NCBI GenBank assembly: GCA_036924085.1
Contig: JAVGWX010000013.1
Location: 67,078,759-67,142,758 of the forward strand
DNA: 64,000 nt
Origin: Ariolimax columbianus
Lineage: Eukaryota; Mollusca; Gastropoda; Stylommatophora; Arionidae
Reading direction: 5' to 3'
The stretch's first letter is position 1. The number at the start of each line of letters is the position of its first letter. A model generated the notes under the pieces. The model did no database searches. It was given only the letters and a program-made list of their open reading frames with translations, and had not been told where the DNA came from. Of this stretch, positions 43,550-53,519 are shown one piece after another. A program made the translations under genes and the position numbers.

Positions 43550-44740
43550 CATCCATATTCATTTCTATAATTCTCTAAGTTTCGTTTCCTATGTATGTTT
43601 TCTGACGGGTCACATATGTGTGGATTACTTTCACAACTAACGATCATGAACTCTCAACATTTCGTAGTGCTGACATCACTTACTAATGCGCTGTCTCAGT
43701 GCGACATTTGGCATGATCACTTTCTGTCAGCTCGGCCCTAGAGCGTTTATTTTAACATAAATATGGGTTTGTTTTAATGTTCAAAGCATGTTTTATGACT
43801 TAAATTGAAAGGATAGATCTCAAAATCGGTTGTAGAATCTTAAATTACAGCTACATCAAAGAAATCACACATAGATTAAGTGTTGACATTATACCTAGAT
43901 GTACACACATAAAAACCGAAAAGAGGTATTCGAATGCATAAATGCCCACTTGTACAAAAACAATATCCCAGGTATCGAAAATCATTCTTCCTATGCAAAA
44001 CAATTCAACCAACAATAAATACAATCCAAAGTTCATCACCATACATAATCGAAGATCGATATGTAGCCTACAAGAGATCGACGTACTCAAACAACATTGC
44101 TTACTCTCCTAGCCATATTCCGCTACTTAGTGTGAACATGTAGAAATAGCGCCCTCGAACTTTAACCTTGCAAAACTCGTCCATAATGAGCATTGGAAAA
44201 TATGATTTTCCTTTTTAACTAACACAAGTTATGTATGTCCGGTTCAAGATGGCGCAACACTTTTCAAAGCAGTCACAGGTTGTGTATTTCACGATGAATT
44301 GTTCAATCCAGACGGTGACATTTGTATTGTAACAGTGTGGAACGCACTTCTGACCGTGTCCTTCGTCGTCCTGAAGCAGTATGCTTGTGTAAGTAATTTC
44401 GTTTGCTGAGAATGACAACATTTTGTCTTATTGAATTAGGGAGTAACAATACGTCACGATTCTCCAATTTGATGCTCCAGTCGCCAAAGGCTATGGAAGC
44501 AGTTCCAGAATATGACTAAGAAATCACATGTGTACAATACACGAAAGAGACGGTGACAAACCACACAGGTTGATGTGGAAGGCAAGTGGACACCGCCACA
44601 ATAATTTCACAAGAAAGGTTTATGAATATGACCGATCATTAACATCACCATACCCACAAAGACGGGTCAAAGGATTATCCAGGTGTCGTGCCCGGCAAGA
44701 GAGAAAACAAGACTACTCGGGTTGCCATCAAGCTAAATCC
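43550..44740. other. Noncoding, nothing recognised
   Basis: Only short ORFs lacking motifs. A modest AT bias. Confidence 0.4.
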
Positions 44741-44744
44741 TGTT

Positions 44745-44890
44745 TTAAAATATCTACGTGGAACATTCGTACAATGACGGAGGCAGGGAACATTGGAGAG
44801 CATCAAAATGGAGATGAGAGCGCTACAAATACTTCGATTGAGTAAGACACGTTTGACAGAACAGGGTGAATATCATAGGGGAATTTTGTG
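44745..44890 (+). pseudogene. LINE endonuclease N-terminal scrap
   Basis: The frame KISTWNIRTMTEAGNI, one frame on IKMEMRALQILRLSKTRL, matches the first APE block (WN.RTM...) and the following helix of RTE-type LINEs. The ORF stops within 50 codons. Confidence 0.65.
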
Positions 44891-45147
44891 TAATATGTCC
44901 AGGAAGCGTCAGGAAGGAATATACTGCATATTAGATGTCAACCGGATAGAAAACCTTAATTGCAAAATAAGTAGAAATTATTTATAAACAACTAATTAGA
45001 TCTCTAAAACCACCACTTAAAGATCGCACAACTCTTGGATACTACTATTTCACAACAAAGTATAACACATCTTTTCAAAATAACACAATCTCAAACTACC
45101 ACCCTACATCAAAGATCGCACAATTCTGGGATACTACTATTGGTGTG

Positions 45148-45240
45148 GAAGGTGTGCTCATGCTTGGCGCCGCATTCCAGTGGCGCTGAGGTCAGCTAGC
45201 TCTTCCCTGGAAGAGTGAAAAGTGAAATTAGTAGCCTACC
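45148..45240 (+). mobile_element. LINE 5' UTR head, copy of 63122-63213
   Basis: AAGGTGTGCTCATGCTTGGC through GAGTGAAAAGTGAAATTAG is nearly identical to 63122-63213, where it precedes an ORF1. It marks the 5' end of a LINE family. Here the similarity ends after about 90 bases. Confidence 0.75.
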
Positions 45241-45880
45241 TATTAAAGTGAGCTCACAAGCCAACCTCACCTCCTCGGGGTACACACTGGGCAACTAGAA
45301 CCGTGAGGCTCTAGGCTAACGAGGCAATGGCTCGCCTGGGGGGACGGGCTCCTTCAGGTTAAATGCAGATGTTGGCCCACCGCAGCTTGGAGAGGAGATG
45401 GGCGCCGCCAGGTGATTTCAAGCCTAAGAGTCACACATGAGGACAAAAACTAAATCTTTCATACCGGATCGGTATGAGCTGAATACAGCTGGGGAGAGAT
45501 GCCAGACTCACTCACACGCTGAGTGTTGTCCATACGACCTCTTGTGGTTATTGAAAAGGCACGACAAACTGCGTTAGATGCCATCCCACCTTTCTACCCT
45601 GCGGGTTACATGTTTACGGAAAGGCTTCGGTGGTAACCCTGAGGCAAAATCTGCATCCTTTGCTATCTCCAGTTGTCTCGATGAATGTCTTGCCACTGGC
45701 AAAATGTAGCTTAGGCTCTGTGAGTGAGGTTGACAAAAGGCGCAGTTTTTTCCTCACTTTAATCCAAATAACCGCGCTAGTCACCCATTTCAGCGGACAC
45801 ATACGACAGATAGCAAGAGATACGACTGTCCACACGGCTGAACAAAGAGAGTGGTCTTCATCACTTGTGATGGACAACTA
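45241..45880. other. Probable UTR-like sequence, not recognised
   Basis: GC-richer sequence with GGCAATGGCTCGCCTGGGG and GGGACGGGCTCCTTCAGG, reminiscent of structured LINE 5' UTRs, then unrecognised sequence up to a minus-strand LINE piece. Confidence 0.35.
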
Positions 45881-45881
45881 T

Positions 45882-46280
45882 ACCTCAGGGTTATGTCTCT
45901 TCTTTCTTTTTCAGTCTGGCTGTTCTTGTTTCCAATACCTGGTATATTTTCTACCACCTCCGGAATGATATGCTGCTTCCAGGTAGGTTTGCGTACAGTA
46001 AGGATGGGCTTTGGTATTGTTACGATGTTCATAGGGTCTTCGCTCATCTTTGCTTTGGCTATTTCTGCAAAGTTTCTCCGCTTTAGTTTCCCTTTTCCAA
46101 ATCTATTTAGTCTCTTATGCATTGGATGGTCTGTCAGTCTTCTGAGTTTCTCTGCTTGCTGCTGGACTCTGCAGTCTCTTCTGTCAGTCATGGATTGCAG
46201 ATTTGTAATCTTTTCAAGTTCTACAATTGGCGTTGACTTCATGCCGCCTGTTATAACTCTCTTAGCTTGGTTTGAAATTT
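45882..46280 (-). pseudogene. RNase-H LINE connector fragment, inverted
   Basis: Minus-strand frame KSTPIVELEKITNLQSMTD, RRLTDHPMHKRLNRFGKG, AEIAKAKMSEDPMNIV and PEVVENIPGIGNKN. It is almost the same as 58.9-59.29 kb in the minus-strand LINE. Its left edge corresponds to about 58.89 kb of that element and its right edge to about 59.29 kb. Confidence 0.9.
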
Positions 46281-46284
46281 GCTA

Positions 46285-47820
46285 ATTTTATCAAAGTTCG
46301 GATCCAGTTGATCGAATCTTTATATCAGGAACAACAAGCAGCGGTCCGAATTGCCGGCGAAACGTCAGACTGGTTCGAGGTTCAAAAGGGCATAAGACAA
46401 GGAAGCATACTCTCCCCATATTTGTTCAATAAATGCCGAATCAATAATGAGGAACGTTAAGGACGATGAAAATTATGACAAGTTCGAGCCATTAACAATC
46501 GGCGGAAACGAGATACAGGAGCTGAGATATGCCGATGACACAGTTGTCCTATCAAGGAGCGCTATGGGGCTGGAACAGATGATCCTATCGGTAAAACAAA
46601 ACAGCGAAGACCAGAATCTGTACCTGAATATAAGTAAAACCAAGATAATGAGCACAGACAAGGCAAAAATCAAACCTAAAATTATCCTGGAGCGACAGGA
46701 GATTGAGCATGTCACAAATTTTGAGCAAGTTGGCTCAATCATAAGCAACAATGGAGATTGCCTGAAGGAAGTGAGAAGGAGAATGGCTATGGTAAGGCAG
46801 AGGTTGAATAAGATGAAGAATCTGGGGCAGAACTCTAATAAGATGAAGAATCTGGGGCAGAACTCTAATAAGATGAAGAATCTGGGGCAGAACTCTAATA
46901 AGATGAAGAATCTGTGGCAGAACTCTAATAAGATGAAGAATCTGGGGCAGAACTCTAATAAGATGAAGAATCTGGGGCAGAACTCTAATAAGATGAAGAA
47001 TCTGGGGCAGAACTCTAATAAGATGAAGAATCTGGGGCAGAACTCTAATAAGATGAAGAATCTGGGGCAGAACTCTAATAAGATGAAGAATCTGGGGCAG
47101 AACTCTAATAAGATGAAGAATCTGGGGCAGAACTCTAATAAGATGAAGAATCTGGGGCAGAACTCTAATAAGATGAAGAATCTGGGGCAGAACTCTAATA
47201 AGATGAAGAATCTGGGGCAGAACTCTAATAAGATGAAGAATCTGGGGCAGAACTCTAATAAGATGAAGAATCTGGGGCAGAACTCTAATAAGATGAAGAA
47301 TCTGGGGCAGAACTCTAATAAGATGATGAATCTGTGGCAGAACTCTAATAAGATGAACATCAAAATTCTACGAACTTGCATCTTCCCGGTGGCAACGTAC
47401 GGATGTGAAACGTGGACCACCACACAAACACTTAAAAGGATTGACTCTTTTGAACTGAAATGCTACAGGAGGGTGCTCAAAATATCATGGGTGGCGAAAC
47501 GCAAAAATGGAGATATACTAAAAGAGCTTGACATCGACGAACATTGGTTGGTAAACAACATCTTATCCAGAAAACTGAAATATTTTAGTCACATCTAACT
47601 CCATAATGGCCTAGAGAGAACAATATCGGAGGGTATGGTCCCTGGAAGGCGGGGCAGAGGCAGACCTAGAAGCAGATGGACACAAGACATCACGGAGGTC
47701 CTGAAGATGACAGCGACGGAGGCGGTCATTCTGGTCAGATATCGAGAGTCTTACAGATCGGCTGTTGTGAGAGCGACGTTCTGGCCAGAGATCGAGAGTC
47801 TTACAGATCGGCTGTTGTGA
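46285..47820 (+). pseudogene. RTE reverse transcriptase, C-terminal half with in-frame array
   Basis: The first frame has TSDWFEVQKGIRQGSILSPY (motif B). A shift near 46440 is followed by a 383-codon frame from 46447: ELRYADDTVVLSRS (catalytic DD intact), NLYLNISKTKIM, VGSIISNNGDCLKEV, then the array coding NKMKNLGQNS repeats. It resumes MNIKILRTCIFPVATYGCE, SFELKCYRRVLKISW, ending at KYFSHI with a stop. A last segment, GRRGRGRPRSRWTQDITE, leads into the second array. Since 30 bp is in frame, the array adds 18 decapeptides without breaking the ORF. Confidence 0.88.
46807..47357 (+). repeat. Tandem array, 18 x 30 bp, in frame in RTE ORF
   Basis: Unit AATAAGATGAAGAATCTG plus GGGCAGAACTCT. The edge motif AATAAGATGAA occurs at 46807-46817 and 47347-47357, 540 bases apart, exactly 18 units. 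Variants are limited to GTGGCAG in the fourth and last units and ATGATGAAT in the last. The related RTE at 24.36-24.43 kb has a single copy of this stretch (QRLNSLKTLWQGT), so the array arose after the family split. Confidence 0.97.
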
Positions 47821-48611
47821 GAGCGACGTTCTGGCCAGAGATCGAGAGTCAGTCTTACAGATCGGCTGTTGTGTGAGCGACGTTCTGGCCAGAGATCGAG
47901 TCTTACAGATCGGCTGTTGTGTGAGCGACGTTCTGGCCAGAGATCGAGTCTTACAGATCGGCTGTTGTGTGAGCGACGTTCTGGCCAGAGATCGAGTCTT
48001 ACAGATCGGCTGTTGTGTGAGCGACGTTCTGGCCAGAGATCGAGTCTTACAGATCAGCTGTTGTGTGAGCGACGTTCTGGCCAGAGATTGAGTCTTACAG
48101 ATTGGCTGTTGTGAGAGCGACGTTCTGGCTAGAGATCGAGAGTCTTACAGATAGGCTGTTGTGAGAGTGACATTCTGGCCAGAGATCGAGTCTTACAGAT
48201 AGGCTGTTGTGAGAGCGACGTTCTGGCCAGAGATCGAGAGTCAGTCTTACAGATCGGCTGTTGTGAGAGCGACGTTCTGGCTAGAGATCAAGTCTTACAG
48301 ATAGGCTGTTGTGAGAGCGACGTTCTGGCTAGAGATCGAGTCTTACAGATAGGCTGTTGTGAGAGCGACGTTCTGGATAGAGATCGAGTCTTACAGATAG
48401 GCTGTTGTGAGAGTGATGTTCTGGCCAGAGATCGAGTCTTACAGATAGGCTGTTGTAAGAGCGACGTTCTGGTCAGAGATCGAGTCTTACAGATAGGCTG
48501 TTGTGAGAACGACGTTCTGGCTAGAGATCGAGTCTTACAGATAAGCTGTTGTGAGAGTGACGTTCTGGCCAGAGATCGAGTCTTACAGATAGGCTGTTGT
48601 GAGAGCGACGT
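47740..48611 (+). repeat. Tandem array, about 18 units of 46-54 bp at RTE 3' end
   Basis: The unit includes CTTACAGATCGGCTGTTGTG and GAGCGACGTTCTGGCCAGAG. Length varies by presence of GAG or GAGAGT CAGT before CTTACAG. It encodes the YRSAVVRATFWPEIES stretch near the RTE C-terminus. Units drift from left (GATCGG) to right (GATAGG), so neighbours are more alike than distant units. Confidence 0.95.
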
Positions 48612-49390
48612 TCTGGCTAGGGGTAGGAGCATTCCTGAGCCTACCAAATGGCAGAAAAATAACTTTCATTCGCTACTGGAAAATACACAAGCAATTTCAG
48701 AGCGGAGGCAGAGGCACTGAGGGCGGCAGTAGAAGAAATGGTGACAGGTAAAAGGAATGAAAGCCATATAGCCCTGCTTACAGATGTTCTGGCCGTAGTC
48801 ACAGCACTAAAAAGCCAGAAAAATACTGAACTTAATGATTTAAGATCAGTACTCTGTCAACTATGCCAGCAGGCCTCACCAAAAAGGGTAGTGCAGTGGG
48901 TTCCATCTCACTGCGACATCCAAGGCAACGAGGAGGCAGACAGACTGGCAAAAGAAGGTGCAAAACTACCACAATCAGATACTAGTATGACATACGAAGA
49001 GTCAAAACGGCTTATTAGAGCTAGATACATGACCAAATGGGAAACCGAACATACTGGCTACATCAAAAACGATGCCTATTACCAGTTGAACAGAAGAGAG
49101 CAGGTCGTGGTCTTCAGACTTCGCACTGGCCACAATAGACTGAGGTACCACCTATTCAACAAATTGAAGATAGGTGGCACCAACGAATGCCCGTGTGGTA
49201 CCGGGAAAATGACCGCTGAGCATTTGCTGCAAAACTGCCCGACATACGAGGATCAGAGAGAGCAGATATGGCCATCACCAGTGACAACACTAGACAAGCT
49301 CTATGGCAGTGTCGACAGCCTCAGGATGACCGCTGCTTATTTTGAAAAAATAATGGTTACTGTCTGAATGCGTTCGAAGAAGAAGAATAA
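48612..49390 (+). pseudogene. RNase-H LINE 3' end: RNase H and zinc finger
   Basis: Starts inside RNase H after its first catalytic Asp. It retains FRAEAEALRAAVEEM (Glu), ALLTDVLAVVTAL (Asp), VQWVPSHCDIQGNEEADRL (His region and last Asp), then a long intact frame 48738-49367 with QVVVFRLRTGHNRLRYH and CPCGTGKMTAEHLLQNC (finger C-x-C...H-x4-C). The tail is CGTTCGAAGAAGAAGAA at 49372-49388. It is the same subfamily as the minus-strand element at 58.1 kb and lacks frameshifts over 210 codons, so it is a young 5'-truncated copy. Confidence 0.92.
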
Positions 49391-49392
49391 AT

Positions 49393-49880
49393 CGTAGCTC
49401 ACTTTAATGTATACAATGGTAATCTCAGTATACCTCTACGCATGTGAGACTTGGACACTGACGGCTACCCTAGAGAAAAAAAATTGCCCAATGGAAATGA
49501 GATGTTTGCAAAACATTCTTGGCATTTCATATTTGGATCGCGTTTCAAACGAGTGTTCTTGAAACTGTTAGGAAAGAGCTAGACCAATATAAAAACCTAT
49601 TGACTATAGTAACAATACGAAAATTGACATAGTATGGGCATGTGTCAAGATCGCTGAGGCTGTCCAAAACTGTCCTGCACGAACTGTGGGAAGCGTAGGA
49701 GACCGAAAAAGAGATGGGAAGACAACATTAAAGAGTGGAAGGTCTATAGCTGAAACTATCACTCTGGCATAACAAAAACGAGACGTATGGAGTGAACTTG
49801 TTCGACAAACTGCAACAGCGGTGTCTCAGCAACCATCAAAGGTACGGGACTGATTATGATGACACGGTTTCTTGTAACTT
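49393..49880 (+). pseudogene. LINE RT C-terminal tail, unassigned clade
   Basis: Frames give YACETWTLTATLEK-type sequence near 49440, QNILGISYLDRVSNEC near 49510, WYGHVSRSLRLSKTVL near 49630, and KRRRPKKRWEDNIKEW. It ends with a GATTATGATGA tail at 49852-49863. The layout is that of an RTE/CR1-like LINE tail distinct from the other families here. A small 3' copy sits at 15.4 kb. Confidence 0.75.
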
Positions 49881-49881
49881 T

Positions 49882-50435
49882 TCTCAGTTATTAGTCTTTG
49901 TTTTCGTTATGTTTAATCCAAACTATTGTCATATTGTTGTCACAAGCTCCTGTAATTCTTACTCACTTTTTGCTATCAAAACTGTATCATCCGCATATCT
50001 AAGATTATTCATTGCCACTCCTCCAATGACAAGCCCTGGCATCCCCCCTGTGTTTGAATATTTGTCCTGTATAGATATTAAAAAGGCAAGGGGATAATAC
50101 ACATCCCTGTCTCACTCCTCTTATTACAACTATATTTGGAGAGCATAACTTTCCTGATTTTACTGTGGCAGTTTGTTTCCACCACAGATTACTGAGCAGT
50201 CTTATGTCTTTACTCTAGACCTATTTCTTGGAGAAATTTAATTAATGTCCCATATTGGACTCATATCAAAAAGCTTCTGGTAGTCTATAAAGCAAATATA
50301 AATGTCATTACGTATTTCTAGATATTGCTCAGTTCGCAAACAATAAATTCCTTCCCTTGTTCCATTAAACTTTCGAAAACCAAATTGTTCTTCTGAAACT
50401 TCCCTGAACCTTCAGGTGAAAACGATTTAAATGAC
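49882..50435 (-). pseudogene. LINE reverse transcriptase palm fragment
   Basis: On the minus strand: ICFIDYQKLFD (motif A), IRLLSNLWWKQTATVKSG, GVRQGCVLSPCLFNIYTGQIF (motif B), and an eroded motif C region (LRYADDTVL-like, with frame breaks near 49990). The two LINE relics at 49.4-50.4 kb therefore meet tail to tail with no spacer. Confidence 0.8.
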
Positions 50436-50439
50436 AGTT

Positions 50440-50755
50440 AGCATTAATTTCTGGTACATCTAGCAAGAGAAAGGAGCGGGGATTTTAATCCCGGCTATAA
50501 ATTACACAAGAATTAGTGACACCAGCGTCGGCTCATTAGCTTTCCATAACGCCGTCCGTCCGGGAAGTATGTGACATGGTTTTCTTCTTCTTCCTTACAG
50601 TAATACAGCTCTGAAAACGACAGATCAAAGCTTAATTTCAATGCAGCAGAATCTACGAAGAACGGGACAATATTCAAAGCAGGAATTGATACTAACCGTG
50701 TGGAAGCCACACGCAGCCAAACTACCTTACCCTCAAATACACGCCATACTGACTA
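50440..50755. other. Noncoding, possible ORF1 upstream region
   Basis: Includes CTTTCCATAACGCCGTCCGT. Nothing definite was recognised before the gag-like relic. Confidence 0.35.
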
Positions 50756-51790
50756 GACCGACAGGCATCGGGTCCGCGCGGGATAAGTGTTCTTTACTGT
50801 TTCGGAAATCCTAAAATCTGGTTCCTGAGACTAACTAAATCGAATGCTAAGACCCTAAAGTAGACGAGTTCTACACTGGGACCCCGAGACGGCCATAGCA
50901 CCGACCATCCAGCAGTTAATAGCGACCGTTACAGGAGACGGCGAATCTGAGGTCACCCAATGGCTAGAGACAAGTGGAACTTTCAGTAGCGACCTTTGGA
51001 GAAGGTCATCCCGCACTACTTAAATATCAGTTTCAGCGGCGGAAATTTGCAACCACTGAAGATTTGGGTCATTCTCCCAGGCAGACACACACCTTGCGAA
51101 CACTGCGGAGCTATATGGCAGTGTCGACAGCCTCGTGTTGACCGCTGCTTTTTTTAGAAAAAATAAAGGTTGACGTCTGACAGCGTACGAAGAAGAAGAA
51201 CACTGCGGGGATGAATTTCATTGTTCAAGCAAATGCCCACAAATAATTATAAGCCCAGCACAGGTAGCCCAGATCAACCGTCCATTTCAACTGCCGACGC
51301 ACTACGACATTCGTCTGACCTTACTTCAGTGGCCACTTTGTCTCCTCCTCCACCATCACCATCAACAACATAGGTGTTGATCCTGTCCCTACAACCCCAT
51401 CACAGGATAGTACAAAAACCACGACCGATGATGGCATTGTCGAGGTGGAACCCCGACATAAACGAAAAAGAAAGAGCCGGTGACGCTGTGCCTCCCCACA
51501 GGAATTATTAAAAGAAGCAAATTGAATAGCCACCCGTGACAGCTGCAGAACCTCTAGCCAGATGAGACAAAAGATAGTGACAACTTACTTCCAGCAGATT
51601 CCCAAATTCTAACAATTGACGCCACACCAGCTACACCGTGCAGTAATGAAAATGTTATATTGACACAATCATCCCTTCAAACCCTAATTCCACCTTGACT
51701 ATAATGACTACAAGGGCAGATATGGTATTCAAAGCTACAAGATGCTGATCCGGACGGAGAAGACAAGGGCGATAGCTGAGTGTACCAACT
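50755..51790 (+). pseudogene. LINE ORF1 (gag-like) relic with zinc knuckle
   Basis: The frame has APTIQQLIATVTGDGE, WLETSGTFSSDLWRR and NISFSGGNLQPLKIWVIL, then PGRHTPCEHCG and, after a 90-bp insertion, DEFHCSSKCPQ. Joined by eye this is a C-x2-C-x4-H-x4-C knuckle, the same pattern as at 63.96 kb (PCEGCGDDTHWTNQC). ORF1 proteins of this type package retrotransposon RNA. Downstream are STPATPCSNENV-like low-complexity frames. Stops and the insertion make the copy dead. Confidence 0.75.
51109..51197 (+). mobile_element. 90-bp 5'-truncated LINE insertion with 11-bp TSD
   Basis: AGCTATATGGCAGTGTCGAC to GCGTACGAAGAAGAA is the very 3' end of the RNase-H LINE (compare 49.30-49.39 kb). It is flanked by GAACACTGCGG at 51098-51108 and 51198-51208. 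It splits the zinc knuckle codons of the surrounding ORF1 relic. This documents target-primed insertion by this LINE family. Confidence 0.93.
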
Positions 51791-51794
51791 TTCC

Positions 51795-53325
51795 GTTATC
51801 CAACTTTCAAGCCTCAACTATTCAAGCACATAAAAAAAAAAATTTGTTATTGTGTATAGCTACAGATAATTATTAATTGTGTGTGAACAAAATTCAAAAT
51901 CGTCCTATTCTTACACGGTAAGCAACACGTTTATATATATATATATATATACTTCCATTGACAGTTGACTACTTTGGCTATTATAACAAAATAACCATAT
52001 GTCATTTTTGTTGGTCGAGCGCATTACCATTGGTCATATGTTGTGGGCTGGTCCTCCTTACAGAGATGACCTAAAACATACACTGTCAATGAAATACAAC
52101 ACATTGACATCACATCTTTTATGGACCACAGTGGCATTCACATAGCAGATAATCACACACAATCTAAACATTGAAGTTCTATAATTCACTACTTAATAAT
52201 AATTTCACTCAAAAATACATCAAATCTAATAATGAACTTCACCGAAGACTTACCCAACGAAAATCTAAGTCTCTATTGGAATTTTTTACAAAGCACCCAT
52301 CAGTGACCGCACACAAAGCATTACAAAACAGATGCATAAACAGACACAATGAAATAGAACAATCATGAAACAGGCGATTCAAAATTACACTAATAGAAAA
52401 AAACCTACCCTAAATCCAACTTTTATAAGACCAACTAGACAATAATGATTATTATAAATTGCAAAGTTAAGATCTAAAATACTAATAAATGTAGAAGAAA
52501 CTACCACACAGCAATACCTTACTGTAGAACAGAACATACAACAGAAACAACAAATACGTCAAATTAAGGGACCAACAGGACACATTTTAACAGAACCCCC
52601 AAGACATATGCAAGACTTTCCACAACCTCTATACTAAATTATACATTGGAGAAGAGAGGGGAAGGGGGAGGGGGGAAGAGAGAGTGCGCGCATGTGTGAG
52701 AGAGAGAGAAAGAGAGAGATATATTTTATATCGCACACGAATTTGACAAACTTTGTTCTGTGTTTTTTACATTAGAATCGAATGTGTAGCACAAATTTAA
52801 AAAACTTAAAACTGGTAATACTCAACTTCCATTGGCTGTATATAACAGTAGAAATGAATGGGAAATTCGCAACACTTCAAAACATCACAATGAAGATGTA
52901 CCAATATTTTTGCAGAGATGCTAAGCGTGGGAGTCTTTATCCTTCCATTTCAAATCCATACAAGAAAACGATGCACGATTTAGGTTAAACACAACGGCCA
53001 TTGTATCACTTAGTCCAAAACTATGGTTCGCATCCAAAGAACATAAAACAAGGAAGAAAGCAACGGTAGTTTTGACGAGGTTACCGACTAGGTATTTTTT
53101 AAATGTTTTATTCGGAGATGAAGATCTGGCTAAGAACGAACAATGGCATTGATGTATGAAAATCGACATTGTGGAAAACTGTAAGATGTCCAGCTTCACA
53201 TTTTCAAAGTATAATGTAATAGAGTGCAGCCACATAGAGTGAAGCCACGTAGAGTGAAGCCACGAGAAGCAAGTATTTGAGTGAAGTATGAGAAATGCAT
53301 AGAAAAAGTTATAATTTATATGCAG
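51795..53325. other. Noncoding with simple repeats
   Basis: (TA)n at about 51933-51951, a GA-rich tract at about 52650-52720, and three 17-base copies of GTAGAGTGAAGCCAC-like sequence at about 53222-53270. No ORF with a known motif. Confidence 0.5.
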
Positions 53326-53339
53326 ACGAAACGTGAGGC

Positions 53340-53515
53340 AATGCTCACCGCACCAGTGAAAAGGTATGGATGTTCCTAGCAAAGGGCAGCGCTTGATAAT
53401 ATGCCATGTAGGTAGCAGACATAACGGGTTCGTGAAGAACGCTGAACGTTTTCGTTTTAAAGTCGACAGACAATCGGGACTATCACACAGAGATGAACAT
53501 TTAGCCATGGCAATT
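53340..53515 (+). pseudogene. DDE transposase relic (Tc1/pogo-superfamily-like)
   Basis: The frame MDVPSKGQRLIICHVGSRH followed by NGFVKNAERFRFK and HRDEHLA resembles the middle of a DDE_3 transposase (P..GKG.R.II.HAG...GFV..A..IF). The first catalytic residues are not in view. It probably belongs to the same broad family as the 9.67 kb relic. Confidence 0.6.
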
Positions 53516-53519
53516 ACGT

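Larger units (their letters stand above)
46281..48611 (+). mobile_element. RTE 3' half carrying two tandem arrays
   Basis: Starts inside the RT (LIESLYQEQQAAVRIAGE), so it is 5'-truncated, and ends within a 46-54 bp array without the usual GATGAT tail. It belongs to the same family as the RTE at 21.4 kb. Both edges abut pieces of a different LINE in opposite orientations. Confidence 0.85.

Noticed and set aside
46473..47423. Minus-strand 316-codon ORF rich in Phe and Leu repeats
   Set aside because: Antisense of the RTE ORF and its 30-bp array.
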